A stretch of DNA of 64,000 nucleotides, taken from assembly GCF_040958095.1 (NCBI RefSeq), contig NC_091237.1:11397058-11461057 (forward strand). Reading direction: 5' to 3'. Below the pieces are notes generated by a model that saw only the letters and a list, made by a program, of their open reading frames with translations, was not told where the DNA came from and ran no database searches. A program made the translations under genes and the position numbers. Shown here piece by piece: positions 1-10,490 of the stretch (position 1 is the stretch's first letter; each line of letters starts with the position of its first letter). Source of the DNA: Procambarus clarkii. Its lineage: Eukaryota; Arthropoda; Malacostraca; Decapoda; Cambaridae.

Positions 1-118
1 CACATGTGTCAGCTCTCTCCCACTGACGACCACATGTGTCAGCTCTCTCCCACTGACGACCACATGTGTCAGCTCTCTCCCACTGACGACCACATGTGTC
101 AGCTCTCTCCCACTGACA
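1..118. repeat. 30-bp tandem repeat, about 4 copies
   Basis: Four near-identical 30-bp units, each beginning with the palindrome CACATGTG, run from the first base, so the array is cut by the window edge. The fourth unit is altered at its end. No coding meaning. Confidence 0.95.
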
Positions 119-238
119 ATCAAGTCACCTGACAAGTGATACACTCTACACGTTCATCCTATAATAAGAAAGGGGTCATGTTCGTACTACAAATATAAAA
201 ATATTAACAAGTGGCTTTGAGAGTCATTTGTTTTTCTG

Positions 239-3152
239 CCCTCTTTATAACCCGGCTCTTTATAACCCGGCTCTTTATAACCCGGCTCTTTATAACCCGG
301 CTCTTTATAACCCGGGCTCTTTATAACCCGGCTCTTTATAACCCGGCTCTTTATAACCCGGCTCTTTATAACCCGGCTCTTTATAACCCGGGCTCTTTAT
401 AACCCGGCTCTTTATAACCCGGCTCTTTATAACCCGGGCTCTTTATAACCCGGCTCTTTATAACCCGGCTCTTTATAACCCGGCTCTTTATAACCCGGCT
501 TTTTATAACCCGGGCTCTTTATAACCCGGCTCTTTATAACCCGGCTCTTTATAACCCGGCTCTTTATAACCCGGCTCTTTGTAACCCGGGCTCTTTATAA
601 CCCGGCTCTTTATAACCCGGCTCTTTATAACCCGGGCTCTTTATAACCCGGCTCTTTATAACCCGGCTCTTTATAACCCGGGCTCTTTATAACCCGGGCT
701 CTTTATAACCCGGCTCTTTATAACCCGGCTCTTTATAACCCGGGCTCTTTATAACCCGGGCTCTTTATAACCCGGCTCTTTATAACCCGGCTCTTTATAA
801 CCCGGGCTCTTTATAACCCGGCTCTTTATAACCCGGCTCTTTATAACCCGGCTCTTTATAACCCGGCTCTTTATAACCCGGGCTCTTTATAACCCGGCTC
901 TTTATAACCCGGCTCTTTATAACCCGGGCTCTTTATAACCCGGCTCTTTATAACCCGGCTCTTTATAACCCGGCTCTTTATAACCCGGCTTTTTATAACC
1001 CGGGCTCTTTATAACCCGGCTCTTTATAACCCGGCTCTTTATAACCCGGGCTCTTTATAACCCGGGCTCTTTATAACCCGGCTCTTTATAACCCGGCTCT
1101 TTATAACCCGGGCTCTTTATAACCCGGGCTCTTTATAACCCGGCTCTTTATAACCCGGCTCTTTATAACCCGGGCTCTTTATAACCCGGCTCTTTATAAC
1201 CCGGCTCTTTATAACCCGGCTCTTTATAACCCGGCTCTTTATAACCCGGGCTCTTTATAACCCGGCTCTTTATAACCCGGCTCTTTATAACCCGGGCTCT
1301 TTATAACCCGGCTCTTTATAACCCGGCTCTTTATAACCCGGCTCTTTATAACCCGGCTTTTTATAACCCGGGCTCTTTATAACCCGGCTCTTTATAACCC
1401 GGCTCTTTATAACCCGGCTCTTTATAACCCGGCTCTTTGTAACCCGGGCTCTTTATAACCCGGCTCTTTATAACCCGGCTCTTTATAACCCGGGCTCTTT
1501 ATAACCCGGCTCTTTATAACCCGGCTCTTTATAACCCGGGCTCTTTATAACCCGGGCTCTTTATAACCCGGCTCTTTATAACCCGGCTCTTTATAACCCG
1601 GGCTCTTTATAACCCGGGCTCTTTATAACCCGGCTCTTTATAACCCGGCTCTTTATAACCCGGGCTCTTTATAACCCGGCTCTTTATAACCCGGCTCTTT
1701 ATAACCCGGCTCTTTATAACCCGGCTTTTTATAACCCGGGCTCTTTATAACCCGGCTCTTTATAACCCGGCTCTTTATAACCCGGCTCTTTATAACCCGG
1801 CTCTTTGTAACCCGGGCTCTTTATAACCCGGCTCTTTATAACCCGGCTCTTTATAACCCGGGCTCTTTATAACCCGGCTCTTTATAACCCGGCTCTTTAT
1901 AACCCGGGCTCTTTATAACCCGGGCTCTTTATAACCCGGGCTCTTTATAACCCGGGCTCTTTATAACCCGGGCTCTTTATAACCCGGGCTCTTTATAACC
2001 CGGCTCTTTATAACCCGGGCTCTTTATAACCCGGCTCTTTATAACCCGGCTCTTTATAACCCAGCTCTTTATAACCCGGGCTCTTTATAACCCGGGCTCT
2101 TTATAACCCGGGCTCTTTATAACCCGGGCTCTTTATAACCCGGGCTCTTTATAACCCGGGCTCTTTATAACCCGGCTCTTTATAACCCGGGCTCTTTATA
2201 ACCCGGGCTCTTTATAACCCGGCTCTTTATAACCCGGCTCTTTATAACCCGGGCTCTTTATAACCCGGCTCTTTATAACCCGGCTCTTTATAACCCGGCT
2301 CTTTATAACCCGGCTCTTTATAACCCGGGCTCTTTATAACCCGGCTCTTTATAACCCGGCTCTTTATAACCCGGGCTCTTTATAACCCGGCTCTTTATAA
2401 CCCGGCTCTTTATAACCCGGCTCTTTATAACCCGGCTTTTTATAACCCGGGCTCTTTATAACCCGGCTCTTTATAACCCGGCTCTTTATAACCCGGGCTC
2501 TTTATAACCCGGGCTCTTTATAACCCGGCTCTTTATAACCCGGCTCTTTATAACCCGGGCTCTTTATAACCCGGCTCTTTATAACCCGGGCTCTTTATAA
2601 CCCGGGCTCTTTATAACCCGGGCTCTTTATAACCCGGGCTCTTTATAACCCGGCTCTTTATAACCCGGCTCTTTATAACCCGGGCTCTTTATAACCCGGC
2701 TCTTTATAACCCGGCTCTTTATAACCCGGGCTCTTTATAACCCGGCTCTTTATAACCCGGCTCTTTATAACCCGGCTCTTTATAACCCGGGCTCTTTATA
2801 ACCCGGCTCTTTATAACCCGGGCTCTTTATAACCCGGCTCTTTATAACCCGGCTCTTTATAACCCGGCTCTTTATAACCCGGCTCTTTATAACCCGGGCT
2901 CTTTATAACCCGGCTCTTTATAACCCGGGCTCTTTATAACCCGGCTCTTTATAACCCGGCTCTTTATAACCCGGCTCTTTATAACCCGGCTCTTTATAAC
3001 CCGGCTCTTTATAACCCGGCTCTTTATAACCCGGCTCTTTATAACCCGGCTCTTTATAACCCGGCTCTTTATAACCCGGCTCTTTATAACCCGGGCTCTT
3101 TATAACCCGGGCTCTTTATAACCCGGGCTCTTTATAACCCGGCTCTTTATAA
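239..3152. repeat. 2.9 kb minisatellite of 15/16-bp units
   Basis: Roughly 190 copies of GCTCTTTATAACCCG, in 15-bp and 16-bp versions. The 16-bp version carries an extra G that creates CCCGGG. Two rare variants, a C-to-T change giving GGCTTTTTAT and an A-to-G change giving CTTTGTAAC, recur at fixed spacing and reveal a higher-order repeat. The array breaks down into CT-rich sequence after about 3,152. The open frames inside it come only from a 15-bp unit without stop codons. Confidence 0.97.
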
Positions 3153-3353
3153 CCCTTCTCCCTCTCACATAACCCATTATCTTCCCTCTCCGTCTCTCTT
3201 TATAATCCTTCTCTTTTCTTCTACGCTCTCTCTAGGCTCTATCCTCTTCCTTTGCCGTGTATTTAATCCTTCCTTTCTTTTTTGTCTGTTAATTCCCTTC
3301 TCCCTTTACTCCTATGACTGGTTATGTCACTGGGCTGAAGAGCGAATTTCTCT

Positions 3354-3455
3354 GCGTCCATGCGTCAGTCCATGCGCCAGACCATGGCGTCAGTCCATGC
3401 GTCAGTCCATGCGTCAGTCCATGCATCAGTCCATTCTCAGCGTCAGTCCATGTGG
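3354..3455. repeat. 12-bp tandem repeat (CATGCGTCAGTC type)
   Basis: A degenerate run of about eight copies of a 12-bp unit built on CATGCGTCAGTC. Some copies have an ATGCAT or ATGGCG variant. Confidence 0.85.
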
Positions 3456-3739
3456 TTAGTGGAGCGCATGGGTCTGGCTAGCAAGTGGACGGGTGTTCCC
3501 ACTGCCTTGCCATTGGCCAGGGTAGACCCTGACTAGCCAATTACTGGTCCCCACATTGCTAATGACTCGTTATTGTCTGACTTGAACTCCGTATATGGTT
3601 CTATACCGTTAGTGGAATGTTCAATGATGTTCACTCGCATGTCCTTGTAAAGAGTATCGTTCGTTCAAAACTGTTCACTCAACGGTCGTTGATACAGGGA
3701 ATCGTGGCTCGAATGTTTTTTTGACCTCGAGTTAAACAT

Positions 3740-3850
3740 TTGAACAACGTGGCCTTGACAACGTCACTTTTGAACAACGTGGCCTTGACAAGGTCACTTT
3801 TGAACATCGTGGCCTTGACAAGGTCACTTTTGAACAACGTTATCTTTTCT
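3740..3850. repeat. 30-bp tandem repeat, 3.7 copies
   Basis: Units begin TTGAACAACGTGGCCTTGAC and repeat with an exact 30-bp period at 3,740, 3,770, 3,800 and 3,830. Each carries the half-site AAGGTCA or its neighbour. Divergence between copies is one to two bases. Confidence 0.93.
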
Positions 3851-3970
3851 GGCTGCACAATAATTTGGGAGCCCCACACAGTTTGAACATTCTTCAAGTA
3901 TCATGTAATTAAGGACCTTGCGCCTTTTCATTTTAGTAATTCACATCAAGTTGGACATAAATAATGGATG

Positions 3971-4078
3971 TTGGGGGTGGTGGGGTGGGGTGAGTGGGGG
4001 AGGAGGGAGGGGGGGGGTCGAGTGAGGGGGGGGGGGTCGAGTGAGGGGGGGGGGTGAGTGTGAGAGTGTGAGGGTGGT
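3971..4078 (+). repeat. G-rich tract with quadruplex potential
   Basis: About 108 bases dominated by G runs of 4 to 12 on the plus strand, broken by TGAGTG or TCGAGTGA. Many runs of four or more G with short loops satisfy the usual G-quadruplex pattern. Two TCGAGTGA-bearing units give an irregular tandem structure. Confidence 0.85.
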
Positions 4079-4407
4079 GAAGGGTATCAGTCAAGTACCG
4101 TGCAGGGTACACACCGGACACAATGGCTCCCCTTGCTGCTGACGGGCGGAGTGTGGGGTACACGGTGGTGCAGTGGACGAGCGTCGGTGCGCAGGTACGC
4201 TGATGGCTACAGTGGTGGAGCGGTACAGTGGTATAGTACTCAGGAGGTACAGTGATGGATCGGTACTGGCACGGAATGATGCAACTATGGAGCAGTTGAC
4301 AGCTGAGGAACGGGGCTGATGCGAAGCGGTACAGTTGTGAAGGGTTAGAGAGGTGGAACGGTACAGCTGAGGAGCGTGCACCTGCACACCTACGGAACAG
4401 TTGCTCT
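4079..4407. other. Degenerate GTACAGTGG-rich spacer
   Basis: No gene is visible. The stretch carries scattered GTACAGTGGT or CGGTACAG motifs related to those at 5,640-6,120 and looks like a decayed tandem array. Minus-strand open frames here have no recognisable domain. Confidence 0.5.
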
Positions 4408-4777
4408 GACGTCACGCCACCACGTGTTGTATGTAAACACCGTTGACGTCACGCGACCACGTGTTGTATGTAAACACCGTTGACGTCACGCGACCACGTG
4501 TTGTATGTAAACACCGTTGACGTCACGCGACCACGTGTTGTATGTAAACACCGTTGACGTCATGCGACCACGTGTTGTATGTAAACACCGTTGACGTCAC
4601 GCGACCACGTGTTGTATGTAAACACCGTTGACGTCACGCGACCACGTGTTGTATGTAAACACCGTTGACGTCACGCGACCACGTGTTGTATGTAAACACC
4701 GTTGACGTCACGCGACCACGTGTTGTATGTAAACACCGTTGACGTCACGCGACCACGTGTTGTATGTAAACACCGCT
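4408..4777. repeat. 37-bp satellite, 10 copies, with CRE, E-box and forkhead-like sites
   Basis: Ten contiguous copies start at 4,408 and then every 37 bases to 4,741. Nearly every unit contains GACGTCA preceded by T (the CRE palindrome TGACGTCA), CCACGTGT (an E-box) and TGTAAACA (a forkhead-type site). Copies differ at only one or two positions, which implies recent amplification or homogenisation. There are no spacers between units, so it is not a CRISPR array. Confidence 0.95.
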
Positions 4778-4789
4778 GACATGTTGGTC

Positions 4790-4985
4790 CCCTCATTCAC
4801 AGGAACCCTTCATTCCCATGAACACCTCATTCCTACGAACGTTTCATTCACACGAACCTTTCATTCACACGAACCTTTCATTCACACGAACCTTTCATTC
4901 ACACGAACCTTTCATTCACACGAACCTTTCATTCACACGAACCCTTCATTCACACGAACCCTTCATTCACACGAACTCTTCATTA
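4790..4985. repeat. 17-bp tandem repeat (TTTCATTCACACGAACC)
   Basis: About eleven copies of a 17-bp unit, cleanest between 4,842 and 4,975 and decayed at both ends. The open frames here are repeat artefacts. Confidence 0.93.
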
Positions 4986-5080
4986 ATCATATTAATCGTT
5001 CAATACCAACATTATTCACCTCTGGCGTTGATGAGTAGTTGAGAGAGCGGCTAGTTGCCCCGATGGTGCCCCGCGCTGAC

Positions 5081-5625
5081 GTCTGTGGGTACTGCACCCT
5101 TGCCCTGGGGTACTGTACCCCTGCCCTGGGGTACTGTACCCCCTGACCTGGGGTACTGTACCCCTGCCCTGGGGTACTGTACCCCTGCCCTGGGGTACTA
5201 TACCCCTGCCCTGGGGTACTGTGACCTGGGGTACTGTACCCCTGCCCTGGGGTACTGTACCCCTGCCCTGGGGTACTATACCCCTGCCCTGGGGTACTGT
5301 ACCCTCTGCCCTGGGGTACTGTACCCCCTGACCTGGGGTACTGTACCCCTGCCCTGGGGTACTGTACCCCTGCCCTGGGGTACTGTACCCCCTGCCCTGG
5401 GGTACAGTACCCCTGCCTTGGGGTACAATACCCCTGCCCTGGGGTACAGTACCCCTGCCTTGGGGTACAGTACCCCTGCCTTGGGGTACAGTACCCCTGC
5501 CTTGGGGTACAGTACCCCTGCCCTAGGGTACTGTACCCCTGCCCTGGGGTACTGTACCCCTGCCCTGGGGTACTGTACCCCTGCCCTGGGGTACTGTACT
5601 CCTGCCCTGGGGTACTGTAATCGTC
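5081..5625. repeat. 21-bp near-palindromic minisatellite
   Basis: About 26 copies of a 21-bp unit whose core GGGGTAC-T-GTACCCC is a perfect palindrome around one central base. The centre is T from 5,081 to about 5,400, mostly A from about 5,400 to 5,530, then T again. Two units are shortened, at about 5,221 and 5,331. Both strands stay open through the array because 21 is divisible by three and the unit lacks stops. Confidence 0.96.
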
Positions 5626-5639
5626 GAGGGGTACATAGG

Positions 5640-6120
5640 TGAAGCTTCTGGTGTACAGGTAGAAGTACAGTGATGGTACAATTTGGTGGAGGTACATTTG
5701 CGCGGTGAAAGAATGGTACAATGGGGTAGTTAGTGATTAGTAGAGTTGTAAAGTAGTACAGTGATTTATTAGTCCAGTGGTACAGTGGAAGAATAATTTA
5801 TTAGTAGTGGTACAGTAAAATAGTAATTGATTAGTACCGTGGTTCAGTGGTACTGTGATTTATTTGTACAAGTGTACTGTGGAATAGTAATTTATTGGTA
5901 CCCTAGTGCAATAGTACAGTAATTTATTACTACAGTGGTAGAATGGAACAATAAGTTATTATACAGTGGAACACCAATTTATTAATACAGTGCAACAGTA
6001 ATTTTTAGTACAGTGCAACAGTAATTTTTAGTACAGTGCAACAGTAATTTATTTGTACACTGGAACAGTAATTAGTACCACGAAACAATGGTGCCGCAAA
6101 ACATTGACAAAGTGTGTGAG
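5640..6120. repeat. Degenerate 20-30 bp repeats (GTACAGTGG / AGTAATTTATT)
   Basis: AT-rich sequence with recurring GTACAGTGGAACAGTAATTT modules at irregular spacing, for example three near-identical blocks at about 5,985-6,050. This is an ageing tandem array without any gene. Confidence 0.75.
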
Positions 6121-6146
6121 CCTTGGTAGAGGCTCTCTACATAAAT

Positions 6147-6206
6147 ACAAACATACATACATACATACATACATACATACATACATACATACATACATAC
6201 ATACAT
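6147..6206. repeat. (CATA)n microsatellite
   Basis: Fifteen uninterrupted CATA units. A few more CATA copies occur at about 6,287-6,297, after the neighbouring 76-bp repeat, which may have inserted into the microsatellite. Confidence 0.97.
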
Positions 6207-6207
6207 G

Positions 6208-6288
6208 AATGGTCCAGGTCCAGAATGGTCCAGGACGGACCGAAACGTCGTCGTCTCTTCACTTTCTAGTGTGTTGTTTGGTCAACAT
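6208..6288 (+). mobile_element. 76-bp dispersed repeat, hammerhead-like core
   Basis: This copy contains GGTCCAGGACGGACC followed by GAAACGTCGTCG and ends with a diverged TAGTGTGTGG-like segment and GGTCAAC. The same element recurs at 19,024, 29,299 and 37,325. It is flanked by CATA repeats on both sides, which fits insertion into the microsatellite. Confidence 0.75.
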
Positions 6289-6299
6289 ACATACATGCT

Positions 6300-7740
6300 C
6301 ACTGGGAATGAGTGACCACAGTGTATTGACATATGAGTATCTGGCACAGGTAGGGATGACTTATCCAAGGATGGGATTGGAAGGGAAAAGACTAAATTAC
6401 CGAGGAGGAAAATATGACGAGATGAGAAACTTCCTAATGGGAATACCACGGGAAACTCAGAGAGAAGACTGTACAGGATATGATGGATTATGTCACCCAG
6501 AAGTGCCAGGAAGCTGCAGACAGGTTTATCCCGGCCCAAAAGGAGAAAAAATAAAAGCAACAGAAGAAACATGGTTCAATCAGGAATGTAAGGTAGCGAA
6601 GCAATTGATTATAAGAACATGGAGAAACTACAGGAATGACAGAACACCAGAGAGCAGGGAGAGATACCAGAGGGCCAGAAATGAGTACCTCAGAGTGAGG
6701 AGAGAAGCAGAGAGACAGTATGGAAATGACATCGCGAATAAAGCAAAGACCCAACCAAAACTTCTTCACAGCCACATCAGGAGGAAAACATCAGTGAAGG
6801 AACAGGTGATGAAACTGAGAAAAGGGGAGAACAGATACACAGAGAATGACAAGATGTATGTGAAGAACTCAACAAGAGATTCCAGGAGGTCTTCACAATA
6901 GAACAAGGAGAAGCCCCTGCACTAAATGAGGAGGCGGCAAACAAAACAACCTTGGAGGAATTTGACCTCACCAGTGATGAGGTCAAATGGAATCTGTTGG
7001 AGCTGAATGTGACAAAGGCTGTTGGGCCTGACAGAATCTCACCGTGGATATTAAGAGAAGGTGCAGAAACACTAAGTGTGCCACTCTCTATGATGTATAA
7101 CAGGTCACTGGAAACAGGAGACCTACCGGAAAGCTGGAAGACAGCTAATGTAGTCCCAATATACAAAAAGGGTGACAGGCAAGAGGCACTGAACTACAGG
7201 CCAGTTCCCCTAACTTGTATACCATGCAAGATGGAGAAGATCGTGAGGAAAAGGCTCGTAGAGCATCTGGGGGGGAAATAACTTTGTAACTCACCACCAA
7301 CATGGGTTCAGGGATGGCAGATCGTGCCTCACAGGTTTAATAGAATTCTATGACCAGGCAACACAAATTAGGCAAGAAAGAGAAGTTGGAGCAACAGGCA
7401 GGAGTAAAAGGAAAGGTGCTCCAGTGGATAAGGGAGTATCTAAGTAACAGGAAACAGCGAGTAACTGTGATGGGAGAAACAACAGAGGCGAGATGTCATC
7501 AGCGGAGTCCCACAGGGCTCAGTACTTGGACCCATCCTGTTTCTAATATATGTAAATGATCTTCCAAAGGGTATAGACTCATTCCTCTCAATGTTTGCTT
7601 GGGATGCAAAAATTATGAGAAGAATCAAGACAGATGAAGCTAGACAGAGACTACAAGACGACCTGGACAAACTGGAGAAATGATCTAGAAAATGGCTGCT
7701 GAAGTTCATCTCAGAAAAGTGTAAAGAGAGATAAGAGTAC
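6300..7740 (+). pseudogene. LINE family A remnant (CR1/Jockey-type), 5'-truncated
   Basis: The fragment starts at the last endonuclease motif (GMSDHSVL, about 6,308). It continues through the basic endonuclease-RT linker, then an RT start with KAVGPDRISPW, VVPIYKKGD and NYRP (about 7,012-7,205). Frames break at about 6,900, 7,280 and 7,560. Catalytic motif A (YLD.KKAFD in sister copies) is missing near 7,375. Motif B ([10 protein letters not shown]) is present at about 7,504. Motif C reads FAWD rather than FADD, so a catalytic aspartate is lost. The clade assignment is from motif style only and could be another Jockey-superfamily branch. Confidence 0.88.
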
Positions 7741-7925
7741 CGTGTCAGTGTAGGGATAGCGAGCACACTGGGAGCAGCGTCGCGGGCGCTCTGAAGGCGG
7801 GGTCACCCGCTGGTCTATATAATACAGTTGACAACATTTAGGTGTTTTACGGGCTATTCATGCCCGTGCCACCTCTTGGGTGGCTTAATCTTTATAAATC
7901 AATCATTTAGGAGTCACTGGTCCAA
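7741..7925. repeat. Dispersed hairpin repeat (CGGGC...GCCCG and GCCAC...GTGGC)
   Basis: Contains two short stems, CGGGCTATTCATGCCCG and GCCACCTCTTGGGTGGC, followed by TTAATC and AATCAATC. A diverged second copy lies at 13,300-13,360. This suggests a structured short interspersed element or a LINE 3' end; the class is not resolved. Confidence 0.6.
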
Positions 7926-8104
7926 AAATAGTCCCCGGGAGCTTTAGCTCGGTAGCTAAAAATGCATAAAATTATATAATACTTCCATAAAACATGTATA
8001 TACTAATTTACTCAACATAAATACCAAATGCCAAGCGTCAGGACAGCGTCATGATTTTGTTCTTGTCTCGATAAACATACTTGGACTCTGATCAAATGGT
8101 AGAG

Positions 8105-8250
8105 TGTGTTTCTAAACTTAAGAACATAAGAACAAAGTTAACTGCAGAAGGCCTATTGGCCCATACGAGGCAGCTCCTATCTATAACCCCCCAATCCCTC
8201 TCATATACATGTCCAACCAACGAACATAAGAACATAAGATTTCTAATTTG
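8105..8250. repeat. Dispersed repeat with AAGAACATAAGAACA
   Basis: The text AAGAACATAAGAACAAAG followed by GGCCTATTGGCCCATACGAG is a type I associate with decapod genomes, where it lies next to LINE 3' ends. Here it directly precedes a minus-strand LINE C-terminal piece. Confidence 0.5.
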
Positions 8251-8259
8251 GGGAATTAA

Positions 8260-8380
8260 CTAAGTCATCCCACGCTGGACACGTTGAAGTGAATTTATAT
8301 CCATTCTATAGTACGGCGACCAAAACTGAACTGCATAATCTAAATGGGGCCTAACCAGAGCAAGATATAGCTGTAGAAAC
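8260..8380 (-). pseudogene. LINE RT C-terminal fragment
   Basis: The minus strand encodes LVRPHLDYAVQFWSPYYRMD followed by VQRG. This is the conserved block after the RT domain of Jockey/CR1-type elements. Only about 40 codons remain. Confidence 0.8.
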
Positions 8381-8426
8381 ACACTCACACAACTTGTGTG
8401 TGTTTCTAAACTTGTGTGAGTGTAGA

Positions 8427-8544
8427 GTTGCTCCGGAGGTGGTGGAGGCAGCATCTCAGGGGTGTGGAGTAGCCCTCAGTGCTCTAAAGTCTGCAGAGTC
8501 AAGTATACAATATACTTCAGAGTTCCTTTCATGGCTGAGGGAAG
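8427..8544 (+). CDS. Candidate single exon, unassigned
   Basis: A 118-bp stretch is bounded by GAGTGTAG and by GGAAGGTAAGT, so it has an acceptor-like and a strong donor-like edge. One frame stays open and reads APEVVEAASQ..., later EFLSWLREG. Its base composition is less AT-rich than the flanks. I recognise no family and found no partner exon. It cannot be joined to the aquaporin gene, whose N-terminus is complete without it. It could equally be a fossil of a transposon gene. Confidence 0.25.
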
Positions 8545-8629
8545 GTAAGTCTCACTTTCTCTTGAAGTTAATATATTGCTACTCCAGACACCGAATTTCT
8601 CTCACTACTAGCAGGTTGACACTTCTGAT

Positions 8630-8800
8630 ATGAGTGGCTGTGTTGTGTATAGCTGTGTTGTGAGTGGCTGGGTTGTGTAAAGCTATGTTGTGAGTGGCTG
8701 CGTTGTGAGTGGCTGTGTTGTGTATAGCTGTGTTGTGTGTGGCTGCGTTGTAACTGGGTTGTGAGTGCCTGTGTTGTGAGGGGCTGGGTTGTGAGTTCAC
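8630..8800. repeat. 15-bp degenerate minisatellite (GGCTGTGTTGTGAGT)
   Basis: About eleven imperfect copies alternating TTGTGAGTGGCTG and TTGTGTATAGCTG. No coding content. Confidence 0.85.
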
Positions 8801-10100
8801 AATGTGATTGAGGTGCATTTACAAAGTCATTATAATTCTAACTAACATAACTATATCTTTTCGATTATCCTACTTTTTTTTAGTGAAATAGATCTGGTAT
8901 ATATTGTGTTACTGAGTTCTCAACCGCAGGCGATTAAAGTACTTTTGCAAGTTCAAGTTGTAATTGCATCACACATATTACCCAACTGGCGGATTACACA
9001 GTAAATTTTGGGTACAGGTCCTGATTATCATCGAGTGTTCCAGTATTAAGATAGTATTTACAGAGTTCAGCATATCTTGACCCAAGGCGTCGGAAGTCAG
9101 TCAGCATGAGATATTCTACAATATAATATTCAAGTGAATGCATGATTTCTCTTAAATGTGTGAGTAATGAGCGGGTAACCCGTCCTCCTAATAGAGCGTC
9201 GCATTTTGACGTATACTTTACCTATAGCCAAAAAATCGTCTTTCTACAAAATGTTAGCGGCTCGCGAAATTGACATACTGTCTCTTTTTTCTGTTTTGGG
9301 GACTTGGTTAGGATAGGGGACTTTAGTACGACAGTTTCTTGACGTAGGGAAATCTTAGGAGGGCGGGTTGTTGAGTAAGAAGTGGGAGTAGTTGAGGCTA
9401 CCTCCATACATATAGTTTCAAGAGCGCGTATGATAGGAATCATGAGGGTCGGGGATTATTACAATAGACAACTGGCGACTGAACTCTGAGGCCCAGGAGC
9501 TGATGCTCAACCTGCAAGCGTATATAGGTGAGCATGCACTTTCGCAGACTTGAAAAAATGCTTTCAGGAACTGAGAGACACAGTTGAAAAGTCGGGGCCC
9601 AAGAGCAGACGCTCGGTCATACAGACACAATTAAGTGAATACACATAACGTTATCCTACATGCACAGATACGCAAACAAACAATGCCTGCATTAATTACA
9701 TATTTGTCTTACCGTCAACGCCTGACGACCGGTGAAAGCCCGCAAGCAACAGCGTTAGGAGACACTAGCGTCATGCAGGTGAGTGAGTGACCAATCAGAG
9801 TACTAGCACCATAATGTTCACGGAGCCCTGCCCAGCATCACAAGCATCCTCGTACCAGGTACTCCACCGGACAGAATAAATACCTACAGGGAGAGAAAGA
9901 GACTGACTGATAAATCTAAAAGTCTTCCAATTATATATTTCTTTATTCATGTTTTGTGTTAATAATATGAATACTAACACCAACGTCTCTGTTGAACGCT
10001 AGTGTTCGTTTGTTTTGCGTTTTGGACCATGAAGTCCGCCATCAACGATACGAAAAATAACAACATATTGCTAAAGCTATGACCTAATAATCATGCTTAC
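8801..10100. other. No gene recognised; old LINE tail near 9,480-9,640
   Basis: Mostly unique AT-rich sequence. Around 9,590-9,640 a decayed form of the family A LINE 3' tail is readable on the plus strand, ending near AATTAAGTGAATAC. The short open frames on the minus strand at 9,222-9,983 carry no known motif. Confidence 0.4.
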
Positions 10101-10114
10101 AAATTTGTATTAAT

Positions 10115-10205
10115 ATACGAGCGTAGTGATTAGTGCAGATGACTGCAACCGATTGATCATGAGTTCGATTCCCTGGCAAGGGCGAGAAGTTTTGGTAAGT
10201 TTCCT
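10115..10205 (+). repeat. tRNA-like SINE head, degenerate
   Basis: GAGTTCGATTCCC at 10,161-10,173 is a good pol III B-box, preceded about 40 bases upstream by an A-box-like GCGTAGTGATTAGTGC. The flanks do not fold as a clean tRNA, so this is a SINE remnant rather than a tRNA gene. Confidence 0.5.
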
Positions 10206-10431
10206 TACACACGACTGTCTCCTTTTGACTAGCTGAAAATATAGGTATCCTGGAATTAGGCAACTGTTATGGGTCGCATCTTGGAGAAAGTCAGTCCTTA
10301 TAGCCTAGGACGCGCTCGCCAAGCCAATAGGCTTCCTCTCCACGACAACGCGAAACTGAACATTAAATACGGTAGCTAAAAGTCAAATCATACATGCATG
10401 ATGTATGGAAAAACTAAATAAAAAAACAGAC

Positions 10432-10432
<1 letters not shown>

Positions 10433-10490
<58 letters not shown>

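Noticed and set aside
211-402. Open frame with an LFITR repeat
   Set aside because: Pure product of the 15-bp minisatellite. It ends as soon as 16-bp units shift the frame.
239-3152. Telomere array (unit contains TAACCC)
   Set aside because: TAACCC occurs only once per 15/16-bp unit, is not tandem by itself, and the arthropod repeat is TTAGG.
4408-4777. CRISPR array
   Set aside because: The 37-bp repeats are contiguous with no spacers, there are no cas genes, and the genome is eukaryotic.
4987-5721. Long open frames on both strands (195 and 244 codons) of a GYSTPGQ-type repeat protein
   Set aside because: They arise because the 21-bp unit has no stop on either strand. There is no start context, no splice site and no unique flanking coding sequence.
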